Source: Symsagittifera roscoffensis (lineage: Eukaryota; Xenacoelomorpha; Acoela; Convolutidae). From it: a stretch of DNA of 64,000 nucleotides. How positions within the stretch are numbered: position 1 is the stretch's first letter; each line of letters begins with the position of its first letter. The notes beneath the pieces are model-generated. The model saw only the letters and a program-made list of their open reading frames with translations, searched no databases and was not told the origin of the DNA. Position numbers and translations under genes: made by a program. The stretch lies in NCBI RefSeq assembly GCF_963678635.1, contig NC_087068.1, positions 7,373,027-7,437,026 on the forward strand. The letters run 5' to 3'. Positions 36,736-48,199 of the stretch are shown piece after piece.

Positions 36736-37574
36736 CAAGCTTGTATTTTAATTTTTTTTCAGAGGTGGTAAAAGTGTTCTCACGGAACCAAAAAAACTGC
36801 TGGATTTATTGTATTTTTTCTATAAACTTTGAATATTGATAGATTGTTTTTTTTTCTAGTAGAAGGTATCCAATTTTGTGTCGTGAGGGTCATAGTAATC
36901 GTCTATGAGCACAAACTGAAAATTTTTTATTGTCTAGTCGTATGTGAACGAGAATATGTTCTGGTTGTTGTTGAGTCTAAAAATATGCAAAATTTTATCA
37001 GTTTGATTTTTGTCTTTGTTTTTTACTCACTTTAAACATTATAGTTCGCGTTTGCAGTCTTCCGGATTGAGAAGTAAAAGTCGTTCAAAATTGTTTTGAT
37101 AGTATGATTTGTGATAATGTATATTTTGATTTTCGTTTGATACTTGTGAGCAATGTTATTTCTTTTTAGAAAACTTATCTGTAATATCTCAGCCTACAAA
37201 TATTGTAGCGTTGTAGCGCAGGCTTTTGATTATAATGTTGCAATTACAGTTGTTGTTTCTATTGCCTATGATTCTGATTTAGGTTGAGTTACTTGATTAA
37301 AAGCAAAAAGTTTTTTGTTGATTGTCTTGGCAATCATAGTGTGTGTACTAAAAGGTCTTGCGGTCGTGTACTAGTGACAGATTGTCATGAGGTGATGGTT
37401 GTAAACTTGTTATGAGACAACGGTTGCTTAGTACTACAAATAATAAAAGATACATGTTTATGATAGTCCTGAAAGCGATTGTAGGCAAATGTATGGCCAA
37501 TCGTTTTCTGAGTGCATATGTTGTATTTGTATATTGTATCAAAGCAAATAAAGAAGGAGTAAAATTTTTTACAT

Positions 37575-37934
37575 TTATATCTGCTTGAGATATAACTTTA
37601 AATTTTGTTCTGACAATAAAGGCAGGTTATGTTCTGGGATGTTTCGATGAACAATGCGCCTGTAGTGTAAACGAGATAATGCCCAACTTTGAAGTGGATC
37701 GCTGTCCGGGTGTTGTCCGAATTGTGGGATAGGTGCTTTGATGGTTTTCCAATGAAGTTTTAATGGCTTGCTTTTATTTTGTGACTCTGGATATCTGATA
37801 CTTAAATTTTGTCGTAGTCCTGGAAAGTAAAGTATTAGGTAGTGGTATGACTGAAATGGAGAGTGTACCGGGTAGAGAAAGGGTTGATGCAAAAGAAGTT
37901 GTTGATGTTCCTGTTGGAGTTTCAGGTGGTTCAC
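37575..37934 (-). CDS. Array unit 1, second ORF (119 aa), unknown
   Basis: Starts MNHLKLQQEHQQLLLHQPF and contains YFPGLRQNLSIRYPE and HRNIPEHNLPLLSEQNLK. The same frame is recognisable in the far more diverged unit 6 (FYLPGLQQN, NRYPDLQN, then after a frameshift HNLQLLSQQSLKFNLKQI), which suggests it once encoded part of a protein under selection. P, Q, H and L rich; no domain recognised. The ATG may be internal to a longer ancestral frame that includes the segment around TSAQLGDIPFYPRQFHNAS just upstream (~37945-38080). Confidence 0.4.
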   Translation of the reverse strand: MNHLKLQQEHQQLLLHQPFLYPVHSPFQSYHYLILYFPGLRQNLSIRYPESQNKSKPLKLHWKTIKAPIPQFGQHPDSDPLQSWALSRLHYRRIVHRNIPEHNLPLLSEQNLKLYLKQI

Positions 37935-38086
37935 TAACTAGATTTGATTCCCCTTGTAGAAAATGATTTTATGCCCAGTGAGGGAGGCGTTGTGAAATTG
38001 TCGGGGATAGAATGGAATATCTCCCAATTGTGCTGAGGTTGGAGTAAAATCAGTTACTGTTGGAAACGTTGGTGTTTTGGGGAATT

Positions 38087-38662
38087 TTAAAATTGAAAAA
38101 TAGTAGTTTCTGATATGGTTTCTGATCGTGGATATGAAAAAGACAATGGTTCTGATGCGAAACTTATTTTAAAACGAATTTTTGTTGTTGTGAAAATTCT
38201 ATTTCGTCTTGGTTGAATTATTTGTTTATCAGTTGTTATTCTTTGTGATTTCTTTTGACTTCGTTGTCTTATTTGTCCTAAATTTCTTGATTTTGCGGGG
38301 TAGATAATATCTGTTAAATTGTATTGTGGTTGGCTACTGTTTTGATGTGCGTTAATCAATGATTTTGATACCGGGGCTCGTCGTTCTTCAAGAGTGTAGG
38401 GGTAGCATTCATAGCAAAATCGAGTAGCTATTTGTGAAATGTTTGAAGATATAGTTTGATTTTCAGTTAATGAGGCAATGCAGGTCGGGTTTTGGTTGTT
38501 GGTAGGTGAGGGGTTTGGATTGGTGGTTTGATCAGCAATTTTGAGTTTATTACTGGTTTTATTTCTGGATACCAAAAACAAAACGTTCTTCAAAAAAACT
38601 AAAACGTTGTTCAAAAAGAAAAATAGCATTGTTTTAACTCTAGAAAAACATTTATTGATCAA
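38087..38662 (-). CDS. Array unit 1, first ORF (191 aa) with one membrane segment, unknown
   Basis: The N-terminus has a likely membrane segment (LFFFLNNVLVFLKNVLFLV, residues ~13-31) after a short basic lead. A polar part rich in N, P, S and T follows, with TENQTISSNISQIATRF, then ECYPYTLEERRAPV (~85-98), then a basic tail (RQRSQKKSQRITTDKQ, RRNRIF). Unit 4 carries the same ORF with few substitutions and an in-frame codon insertion. Unit 5 has a shorter homologue and unit 6 keeps pieces of the frame. A single-pass membrane protein is inferred; no family is recognised. Confidence 0.45.
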   Translation of the reverse strand: MINKCFSRVKTMLFFFLNNVLVFLKNVLFLVSRNKTSNKLKIADQTTNPNPSPTNNQNPTCIASLTENQTISSNISQIATRFCYECYPYTLEERRAPVSKSLINAHQNSSQPQYNLTDIIYPAKSRNLGQIRQRSQKKSQRITTDKQIIQPRRNRIFTTTKIRFKISFASEPLSFSYPRSETISETTIFQF

Positions 38663-41600
38663 TTTAGAAATTTAAAAAATATTTTACGGGTGAGGATGCT
38701 ACTGAAATCAAAAAGATTTAACATTGGAAGTGAAAATATTTTAAGGTTAAAATGGATCGTACCTAGTTGAGATGTGGTCATTGATTTGGGAAAAAGATTG
38801 ATTCAATTGAAAAAAAAGTATAAAAAATTGGAAATTTTATACAAAAAAGTTGAAAGATTTTTGTAAGTAAAGTCAAATTTGTCCGAAAAAAAAGAGAAAA
38901 TATCTAAAAACGTTTTTAAAGTGTTGCGACTAGTTTGAAAATGAGCTTTCGGAAAAATATTTAACTGATCCAAGTCGGTTTTGTTTATTGAGTTTCGTCG
39001 TATGAGTTAGAAATTGATGGATATATAGATTTTAGAGTGCGTGGTCAATGACGTGATCTACTTGCTTGTCAGTGCGGTGGAAGTCAGAGTTGTAATGTCT
39101 TTTGATAATAATTTTTCTAAAAACTAGTTCGTTTTTGCAGTCTTCAGCATTGAGAAAAAAAGTTATTCAATTTGCTTTGATAGCATGATTCGTGATCATG
39201 TCTAATTTTATTTTCGTTTGATACTTGTGAGCAATAAACTTTCTTTTCAGAAAATTTACTTGTAATTTTTCAGCCTACAAGTTTTGTAGCGTTGTAGCGC
39301 GGGCTTTTGAATACAATGTTGCAATTACATTTGCTTATCTGATTCACATTGATTATCTTTATTTGAAGCTTAAAAATTTTTGTTGAATGTCTTTGCAATC
39401 ATAGTGTGTTACTAAAAATTTTTGCGACCCTGTAAGTGGTGACAGATTATCATGAGATGATGGTTGCAAACTTGTTATGAGAAAGAGGATATTTGGTCTA
39501 ATAAATACTAAAAGATACATGTGTATGATTGTTATCAACAGGATCGTAAAACGATGTTTTCAGAGTGTATATGTTGGATTTGTATCTTAAACCCAAGCAA
39601 AAAAATGGAGTGTGTAACGTTTCCAGCGATAATGGTGAAAGATGATGCGTAAGAATTGTCAATCTAATTGTTATCTCAAGTTTATCTTCAAACTTTGTTG
39701 TGACAATAGTTGCAAGTTATGGTCTTGGATATCTTGGTGAATATTGCGCCTGTAGTTTTGGCGACGTAATGCCCAACTATGATGTCTAGTGCTGTCCGAA
39801 TGTTGTAACAATTGTTTGACAGGTGCTTTGAAGGTTTTCGAATCAAGTTTTATTGGCTAGCTTGTATTTTGTAAGTCTGGATATCTGTTATTTGAACTTT
39901 GTTGTAGTCCTGGTTACTAATTATTAAATGATACTTGGTTTGAAATTGAGGGAGTAGAGGGTAAAGAAAGGCTTGAGGGTTAAGAAGACGTTGATGTTTC
40001 TATTGGAGTTTCAGTTAGTTAGATTTGATTCCCCGTGTAGAAAATGATACAGTGCCCAGTATGGGAGGCCTTGTGAAGGTGTTGGGGGATAGAATGGATT
40101 ATCTCCTAATTGTGCTGAGGTTGGGTAAAATCAATTACTGTTGGAAACCTTGGTGTTTTGGAAAATTAAAAATTTGAAACTACGAATTTCTGATATAGTT
40201 TCTGATTGTGGAATTGAAAAAGATGAGTGTTCTGATGCGGAACTTATTTTGAAACGGATTTTTGTTGTGAAAATTTCATTTCGTCTAGGTTGAATTATTT
40301 GTCCATCATTTGTTTTTCTTTGTAATTTCTTTTGACTTCGATGTCTTATTTGTCCTAAAATTCTTGATTTTGACTAATGGATTTTTTTGATGTGCGTTTA
40401 TCATTGGTTCTGATACCTGTGTTTGTCGTGCTTAAAGAGTGTAGGGGTTGCATTCATAAGAAAATCAAGTAGATATTTGTGAAACGTTTGAAGATGTAGT
40501 TTCATTTTTAGTTATTGAGGCAATGTGCGTCGGATTTTGGGCTGATTCGGTAGCCCATTCAGTAGAAAATTTAACCGTAATATCTCAGCCTACAAATAAT
40601 TTAGCGTTGTAGCGCAGGTTTTTGATTATAATGTTGCAATTACAGTTGTTGTTTCTATTGCCTATGATTTTGATTCAGGTTGAGTTACTTGATTAAAAGC
40701 AAAAATGTTTTTTGTTGATTGTCTTGGCAATCAATGTGTGTGTACTAAAAGGTCTTGCGGTCGTGTACTAGTGACAGATTGTCATGAGGTGATGGTTGTA
40801 AACTTGTTATGAGAAAGAGGATATTTGGTCTAATAAATACTAAAAGATACATGTGTATGATAGTTATCAACAGGATCGTAAAATGATGTTTTCAGAGTGT
40901 ATATGTTGGATTTGTATCTTAAACCCAAGCAAAAAAATGGAGTGTGTAACGTTTCCAGCGATAATGGTGAAAGATGATGCGTAAGAATTGTCAATCTAAT
41001 TGTTATCTCAAGTTTATCTTCAAACTTTGTTGTGACAATAGTTGCAGGTTATGGTCTTGGATATCTTGGTGAATATTGCGCCTGTAGTTTTGGCGATGTA
41101 ATGCCCAACTATGATGTCTAGTGCTGTCCGAATGTTGTAACAATTGTTTGACAGGTGCTTTGAAGGTTTTCGAATCAAGTTTTATTGGCTAGCTTGTATT
41201 TTGTAAGTCTGGATATCTGTTATTTGAAATTTGTTGTAGTCCTGGTTACTGCTTATTAAATGATACTTGGTTTGAAATTGAGGGAGTAGAGGGTAGAGAA
41301 AGGCTTGAGGGTTAAGAAGATGTTGATGTTTCTATTGGAGTTTTAGTTAGTTAGATTTGATTCCCCGTGTAGAAAATGATACAGTGCCCAGTATGGGAGG
41401 CCTTGTGAAGGTGTTGGGGGATAGAATGGATTATCTCCTAATTGTGCTGAGGTTGGGTAAAATCAATTACTGTTGGAAACCTTGGTGTTTTGGAAAATTA
41501 AAAATTTGAAACTACGAATTTCTGATATAGTTTCTGATTGTGGAATTGAAAAAGACGATGGTTCTGATGCGGAACTTATTTTGAAACGGATTTTTGTTGT

Positions 41601-42298
41601 GAAAATTTCATTTCGTCTAGGTTGAATTATTTGTCCATCATTTGTTTTTCTTTGTAATTTCTTTTTACTTCGATGTCTTATTTGTCCTAAAATTCTTGAT
41701 TTTGACTAATGGATTTTTTTGATGTGCGTTTATCATTGGTTCTGATACCTGTCGTGCTTAAAGAGTGTAGGGGTTGCATTCATAAGAAAATCGAGTAGAT
41801 ATTTGTGAAACGTTTGAAGATGTAGTTTCATTTTTAGTTATTGAGGCAATGTGCGTCGGATTTTGGGCTGATTCGGTAGCCCATTCAGTAGAAAATTTAA
41901 CCGTAATATCTCAGCCTACAAATATTTTAGCGTTGTAGCGCAGGCTTTTGATTATAATATTGCAATTACAGTTGTTGTTTCTATTGCCTATGATTCTGAT
42001 TCAGGTTGAGTTACTTGATTAAAAGCAAAAAGGTTTTTTGTTGATTGTCTTGGCAATCATAGTGTGTGTACTAAAAGGTCTTGCGGTCGTGTACTAGTGA
42101 CAGATTGTCATGAGGTGATGGTTGTAAACTTGTTATGAGACAACGGTTGCTTAGTACTACAAATAATAAAAGATACATGTTTATGATAGTCCTGAAAGCG
42201 ATTGTAGGCAAATGTATAGCCAATCGTTTTTCTGAGTGCATATGTTGTATTTGTATTTTGTATCAAAGCAAATAAAGAAGGAGTAAACTTTTTGACAT

Positions 42299-42658
42299 TT
42301 ATATCTGCTTGAGATATAACTTTAAATTTTGTTCTGACAATAAAGGCAGGTTATGTTCTCGGATGTTTCGATGAACAATGCGCCTGTAGTGTAAGCAAGA
42401 TAAGGCCCAACTTTGAAGTGGATCGCTGACGGGGTGTTGTCCGAATTGTGGGATAGGTGCTTTGATGGTTTTCCAATGAAGTTTTAATGGCTTGCTTTTA
42501 TTTTGTGACTCTGGATATCTGATATTTAAATTTTGTTGTAGTCCTGGAAAATAAAGTATTAGGTAGTGGTATGTTTGAAATGGAGAGTGTAGAGGGTAGC
42601 GAAAGGGTTGATGCAAAAAAAGTTGTTGATGTTCCTGTTGGAGTTTCAGGTGGTTCAT
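42299..42658 (-). CDS. Array unit 4, second ORF (119 aa), unknown
   Basis: Same length as the unit 1 ORF at 37575-37934, and nearly identical: about a dozen substitutions and no frame-breaking change. See that entry for conserved pieces. The offset between the two is 4724 bp. Confidence 0.4.
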   Translation of the reverse strand: MNHLKLQQEHQQLFLHQPFRYPLHSPFQTYHYLILYFPGLQQNLNIRYPESQNKSKPLKLHWKTIKAPIPQFGQHPVSDPLQSWALSCLHYRRIVHRNIREHNLPLLSEQNLKLYLKQI

Positions 42659-42816
42659 TAACTAGATTTGATTCCCTGTGTAGAAAATGATTTTATGCCC
42701 AGTGAGGGAGGCGTTGTGAAGTTGTCAGGGATAGAATGGAATATCTCCCAATTGTGCTGAGGTTGGAGTAAAATCAATTACTGTTGGAAACGTTGGTGTT
42801 TTGGGGAATTTAAAAA

Positions 42817-43389
42817 TTAAAAAATAGTAGTTTCTGATATAGTTTCTGATCGTGGATATGAAAAAGACGATGGTTCTGATGCGAAACTTATTTTAAAACG
42901 AATTTTTGATGTTGTGAAAATTCTATTTCGTCTTGGTTGAATTATTTGTTTATCAGTTGTTATTCTTTGTGATTTCTTTTGACTTCGTTGTCTTATTTGT
43001 CCTAAGTTTCTTGATTTTGCGGGGTAGATAATATCTGTTAAATTGTATTGTGGTTGGCTACTGGGTTTTTGATGTGCGTTAATCAATGATTCTGATACCG
43101 GGGCTCGTCGTTCTTCAAGAGTGTAGGGGTAGCATTCATAGGAAAATCGAGTAGATATTTGTGAAACGTTTGAAGATATAGTTTGATTTTCAGTTAATGA
43201 GGCAATGCGGGTCGGGTTTTGGTTGTTGGTAGGTGAGGGATTTGGATTGGTGGTTTGATCGGCAATTTTGAGTTTATTACTGGTTTTATTTCTGGATACC
43301 AAAAACAAAACGTTCTTCAAAAAAACTAAAACGTTGTTCAAAAAGAAGAATAGCATTGTTTTAACTCTAGAAAAACATTTATTGATCAA
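42817..43389 (-). CDS. Array unit 4, first ORF (190 aa) with one membrane segment, unknown
   Basis: Homologue of 38087-38662 with the same N-terminal membrane segment and ECYPYTLEERRAPV core. The stretch NAHQKPSSQPQ replaces NAHQNSSQPQ, an in-frame length change. Most base differences leave the frame open. Both full-length copies staying open while units 2 and 3 are broken is consistent with either recent duplication or selection. Confidence 0.45.
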   Translation of the reverse strand: MINKCFSRVKTMLFFFLNNVLVFLKNVLFLVSRNKTSNKLKIADQTTNPNPSPTNNQNPTRIASLTENQTISSNVSQISTRFSYECYPYTLEERRAPVSESLINAHQKPSSQPQYNLTDIIYPAKSRNLGQIRQRSQKKSQRITTDKQIIQPRRNRIFTTSKIRFKISFASEPSSFSYPRSETISETTIF

Positions 43390-43841
43390 TTTAGGAATTT
43401 AAAAAATATTTTACGGGTGAGGATGCTACTGAAATTAAAAAAGTTTAACATTGGAAGTGAAAAATATTTTAAGGTTAAAATGGATCGTACCTGGTTGAGA
43501 TTTGGTCATTGATTTGGGAAAAAGATTGATTCAATTGAAAAAAAGTATAAAAAATTGGACATTTTATACAAAAAATTAGAAAGATTTTAGTAAGTAAAGT
43601 CAAATTTGTCCGAAAAAAAGAGAAAATATCTAAAAACGTTTTTAAAGTGTTGCGACTAGTTTGAAAATGAGCTTTCGGAAAAATATTTAACTGATCCAAG
43701 TCGTTTTTGTTTATTGAGTTTCGTCGAATGAGTTAGAAATTGATGGATATATAGATTTTAGAGTGCGTGGTCAATGACGTGATCTACTTGCTTGTCAGTG
43801 CGGTGGAAGCCAGAGTTGTAATGTCTTTTGATAATAATTTT

Positions 43842-44115
43842 GATGCGGAACTAATTTTGAAACGGATTTTTGTTGTGAAAATTTCATTTCGTCTAAGTTG
43901 AATTATTTGTCCATCATTTGTTTTTCTTTGTAATTTTTTTTGACTTCGATGCCTTATTTGTCCTAAATTTCTGTCTTTTGATGCGGAAATAATTTTGAAA
44001 CGGATTTTTGTTGTGAAAATTTCATTTCGTCTAAGTTGAATTATTTGTCCATCATTTGTTTTTCTTTGTAATTTTTTTTGACTTCGATGTCTTATTTGTC
44101 CTAAATTTCTTGATT
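43842..44115. repeat. 137-bp tandem duplication inside the array
   Basis: A segment starting gatgcggaa and ending near ttgtcctaaatttct is present at 43842-43978 and again at 43979-44115, almost identical. It corresponds to the part of the first ORF that encodes the basic tail. Confidence 0.75.
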
Positions 44116-44146
44116 TTGACTAATGGATTCTTTTGATGTGCGTTTA

Positions 44147-44503
44147 TCATTGGTTCTGATACCTGTGTTTGTCGTGCTTAAAGAGTGTAGGGTTGCATTC
44201 ATAAGAAAATCGAGTAGACGTTTGTGAAACGTTTGAAGATGTAGTTTCATTTTTAGTTATTGAGGCAATGTGCGTCGGATTTTGGGCTGATTCGGTAGCT
44301 GGAGGATAGGAGTTGGGGTTTTGATGAAATATTTTGATATCGCTACTCTTTTTTTGGATAAAAGATTTAAAATGTGCTGGATAATATTCTTCAAAAAAAA
44401 TGATTAGCATAATTATTGCTAGTATGCAGACGGTTATTGCTCGTTTAAGACATTCAAAAAATATTAGGGTTGAGGATGCTAATAAAATCAAAAAGGTTGT
44501 CAA
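44147..44503 (-). CDS. Array unit 5, shortened first ORF (118 aa), unknown
   Basis: The N-terminus has two hydrophobic stretches (FLILLASSTLIFF and ITVCILAIIMLIIFF). The core NETTSSNVSQTSTRFSYEC matches NQTISSNVSQISTRFSYEC of unit 4, so it is a diverged member of the same family. The basic C-terminal half is lost by frameshift. A second membrane segment, compared with one in units 1 and 4, is notable. Confidence 0.4.
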   Translation of the reverse strand: MTTFLILLASSTLIFFECLKRAITVCILAIIMLIIFFEEYYPAHFKSFIQKKSSDIKIFHQNPNSYPPATESAQNPTHIASITKNETTSSNVSQTSTRFSYECNPTLFKHDKHRYQNQ

Positions 44504-45790
44504 AAGTATAAGAATATCTTTTTTGTTAAGACTATAATGTTTCGTAGCTGGTTAAGGGGTGGTCAATGGTTTGGAAAAGTGATATATACAATTAAAAAAA
44601 GATGTGAAAAATTGAAAATTCGATACAAAAATTTAGGAAAAGAATTATATTAAATCATGCCAAGTATGTTTGTAAAAACGAAAATGAAAAGTTGAAGAAA
44701 ATTTTTTTTTAAATTTAAATGTTAAAAAAAATTGATCAGAAATGTTGCAACTGCTTTGAAATTGAGCATTCGGAGAGTGATTTTTACTCGTCTGAGATTG
44801 TCTCATTTCTTAAGTTCCTATGATGCAAGGTCGATTTTATTTATTTAGTTTCGTCGAGGGGGTCAAAAACTGATAGGTTTTCAGAATTTTGAGTGCGTGT
44901 TCAATGACGTGATCTCTTTGTTTGTCAGTGCGATGGAGGTGTGAATTGTAATCTTTCTTAATAAAAAAACTGTCAGTTAATTATAGTTGGTATCAGCAGT
45001 CTTTAGTCTTGAAAATTAAAAGTCGTTCAAAATTTCTTTGATAGTATGATTCGTGATCATGCCTACTTTTATTTTTGTTTGGCACTAGTGCGCACGTACT
45101 TTCATTTCAGAAAACTTACTTAAAATTTTTCAGCCGACAATTTTTTTAGCGCGGGCTTTTGCATATAATGTTGCAATTACATTTGTTTTTTCTATTGTTT
45201 GTTGTTCTGATTCAGCTTGAGTTACTTGGTTTATAGCATCAAGTTTTTTGCTGATTGTCTTTGCAATCATAGTGTGTTATTAAAAAATCTTGCGGTCTTG
45301 TACATGGTGACAGATTGTCATGAGGTGATGGGTTTATTCTTGTTATAAGACAAAGGTTGTTTGGTATTTTAAATATTAAGAGATACATGTTTATGATAGT
45401 CATGAAAAGGGATTGCACAAAGATGTGTAGTCAAACGTTTTCTGAGTGTTTATGTTGTATTTGTTTATCAGATCAAAGCAAATATATGATGCGTGTAAAA
45501 TTTGTATTTTTATATCTGCTTGAGATTAAATTTTAAACTTTGTTGTGACAATAGTTGTAGGTTATGATCTTGGGTATCTCGATGAATGTTGTGCTTGTAA
45601 TGTAAGCGATATAATGTCCAACTATGATGTCGAGTGCTGTCCGAATGTTGTCTCAATAGAGGGAAAGGTGCTTCAAGGTATTACAATCAAATCCTAATGG
45701 CTCTATTGTATTTTGTAAGTCTGGATATCTGTTAATTGAATTTTGTTGTAGTCCTGGTAAGTAAAATTTAAAATGGTAGTTGGCTTAAAA

Positions 45791-48196
45791 TTGAGACTTT
45801 TTAAATATATATTCTGAAATCAGTCAATTATCTATTTGGCTCATTTTTTCATCAATTTGTTTCGTTTAGGTCCAGGTTTTACATTACTAGCAGAGTTTGA
45901 ACATAGCTAGCTCATATCTCTTCATTGTACAACATCCATAAAATTTTCTCTAGGGTAAGAAATCATGGTCTGAGCTAAGACTCCTCCACTTGGTCTTTGT
46001 GCCTCGGAAGCACTCACTGGAAGCACGGAGCACGGAAAAAGACAGCTGGCACTTCACCCAGTACATAGTTTTACTATAGGGTTTCTCCCATTTGGTAGAT
46101 ACTGCTTCTCCTATTCTCGGAAGGAAATTTGCAAATTGTGGAGCGAGCATCCCATCAACAGATAAGAGGCGTGAAAGACATATGTCTTTCCTGACACGCG
46201 TCTGAATAGTTTGTCTTTTTCTCAACCTCTGCTGAGTGCAAAACACTCATGGGGCTTCTGTTCTGATAGGATATGGCGTCGGTGTCAGAGACACGAATAT
46301 CAAAAGACGCTCCTCCCTGTCTAACATAAACTTCACGACAAAACAAATCTGCAATTATTGCGGGTGTCTCATCTTGTGGGTTGTATTCTCTAATAACAGG
46401 TTCTCTCTGTACATCCATCCACAAAAAAGAAGCTAAGTCGCCTACAGCCTCCCTAATCTCATTGTGCCGTAAAGTTAAAAGACCACCTTTTTTGCACGCT
46501 AACGCATGCCGTAGGGTGAATGGTGACTGGCAACCATCACAAAAAGTTGGCGAAGCGTTCAAAATTTTGTTATACCGGACAATCAATGCATCCCAAAACT
46601 CCACTTCCGGGAGATCAAAGTTTTCTGCAGCAATCGTTAACGCTGTGAGCCAGGCAGACAAGCTTCCTTCAATGATTCTTTTTGCTGCGCGAACTTGGTC
46701 TGCTGGTAGCTCGTTCAATAACTCCCCCAACAACTCTGCATCTTTTTCTTGCATTATTCGATGCTGTTTTTTTCCGCGATCGAGACATTTGCCTTCTGTT
46801 GTCTTCATGGGAAAAACCGTGCTGATCAACAATAGCATCATAAAGAACCATAACTGCTTCCCGTGACGTGTTGTAAGACTCATCGGCGAAACTGGTCGGG
46901 TTAGACACTCCAAGACCACCCTTTCTTGCTGGCAAACAAAAGAGACGTCTCTCCTTTGATGAAATCGACGAAGTTCCAAGTATCGCAGGTAAAAATTTTT
47001 CCATCAGAAGGCTCTCTAGCGGTTGAAAAAGCTGGCTAGAACCACCCAAAACGCGATGGAAAAAATTCCATTCCGCTTGTAGGGACTTAGTCAGTCCTGA
47101 TAAAGCACATTGTGGTTCTGCTTTTGCCACAAAAGAAAGTTTCTCAATTTTGTCTACCCATTCAAGTTCTTTTTTTTCAGGTAGATGTCCTTATCATTTC
47201 CGTCTCCAATGAAACCGACCAAAAACCTCTTTCCTTCCATTATAGTAACCGAAAACTTGTCAAATATGTGATGCGCTTCTTCAGCATATTGTTTATCGAC
47301 AATCAGAAAATTTTTGGAAGGCTCTGGAAAGTAACCGAAGGCGGGACCTTACCCAATAAAGTTTTTGAGCCATATCTCTAGTTTTTTGAGTTTTGCTAAG
47401 GCCGCAGAATCATCAGCATACCAACTTTGGAACACATTTTTCGGATCCTCTAGCTTCCGAATCAGGGGAAGAAGTGAAACACCATAGAAGAACATTGCCA
47501 ATGGGTCTCCCTGTGTTGTTCCTTCTCTACTGTATATCACTTCATCAGCGCCAGCAACGAAAAGCGACGCGAAGCCTCTGTAAGTATTCAAGAGAAAACT
47601 AGAACATCTAGGCCACAATATTCGAGCATTCTGCAACGCTGTTTCACGATTGAGCGAGTTGAAAGCATTTGATGCATCCATCAACAGCATGCCACAGCCA
47701 TCTTCCTTGTTCTCATCAAAAACATCAGAGAGCGCATGTATTGCACCTTCAACTCCAGCTTTCAGCCCACAAGCTAATTGATCAGTCGAACATGTTTCTT
47801 CAAGGTCAATTTTTGTGGACTCAGCCACACTTTTGCAAATTATTCTCCGTAGACACTCGCCTATGCCAATAGGTCGCACGCAAGGACATTTATCCAGCGC
47901 AATCAATCTTCCAGAAATCAGTGCTCGCCCTTTCGACCATGGTAAGATTTGATTGCACATTTTTGTGGCGAGAGTTGCAACTTCGTTTCTCAAGTGTGAA
48001 CTGTGAGCCTCATGATGTAATAAAAACGTCTGCCAAGGCTCAGAATCTGTTCCCGAAGCTACCGAACTGCCCTGCGAAGAACGTGTCGTCTTTTCAATGT
48101 AAGCAGAACTGATTATAACATCTTCAAAGCCGGGTAAAACTGGCACTTGCAATCGCGAAGAGAGATGTGACTTGTGTGGCTCTGGATGCTTTGAGA
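45791..48196 (-). mobile_element. 5'-truncated RLE-type non-LTR retrotransposon with 6-bp target duplication
   Basis: The element occupies 45797-48190. It is flanked by ttgaga at 45791-45796 and 48191-48196, and interrupts an array unit whose uninterrupted copies read straight across this point (for example ~41276-41300). It runs on the minus strand. The upstream end is truncated inside the coding region, as usual for LINE insertions. The 3' end is A+T-rich without a long poly(A). Confidence 0.88.
45950..48180 (-). pseudogene. Reverse transcriptase and restriction-like endonuclease of the LINE, three frameshifts
   Basis: Intact relatives cut the target and reverse transcribe their own RNA there. 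Frame 1 (48152-47349) has ALDKCPCVRPIGIGECLRRI, the motif A region LLMDASNAFNSLNRE, TTQGDPLAMFFYG and the YADD box (WYADDSAAL). Frame 2 (~47340-46770) carries the thumb region with GKRFLVGFIGD, KSLQAEWNFF and LPARKGGLGVSNPT. Frame 3 (46770-46155) has a CCHC zinc motif (CDGCQSPFTLRHALACKKGG), then RHNEIREA and FDIRVSD with EVEKKTNY, as in restriction-like endonucleases of R2/NeSL-type elements. A last frame (46162-45950) adds SVDGMLAPQFANF and a W/R-rich tail. The frameshifts make it dead. The clade beyond RLE-type is not certain. Confidence 0.87.
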
Positions 48197-48199
48197 TTG

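Noticed and set aside
46236-48112. Plus-strand ORFs of 63-161 aa at 46.2-48.1 kb
   Set aside because: Antisense shadows of the LINE reverse transcriptase and endonuclease frames.
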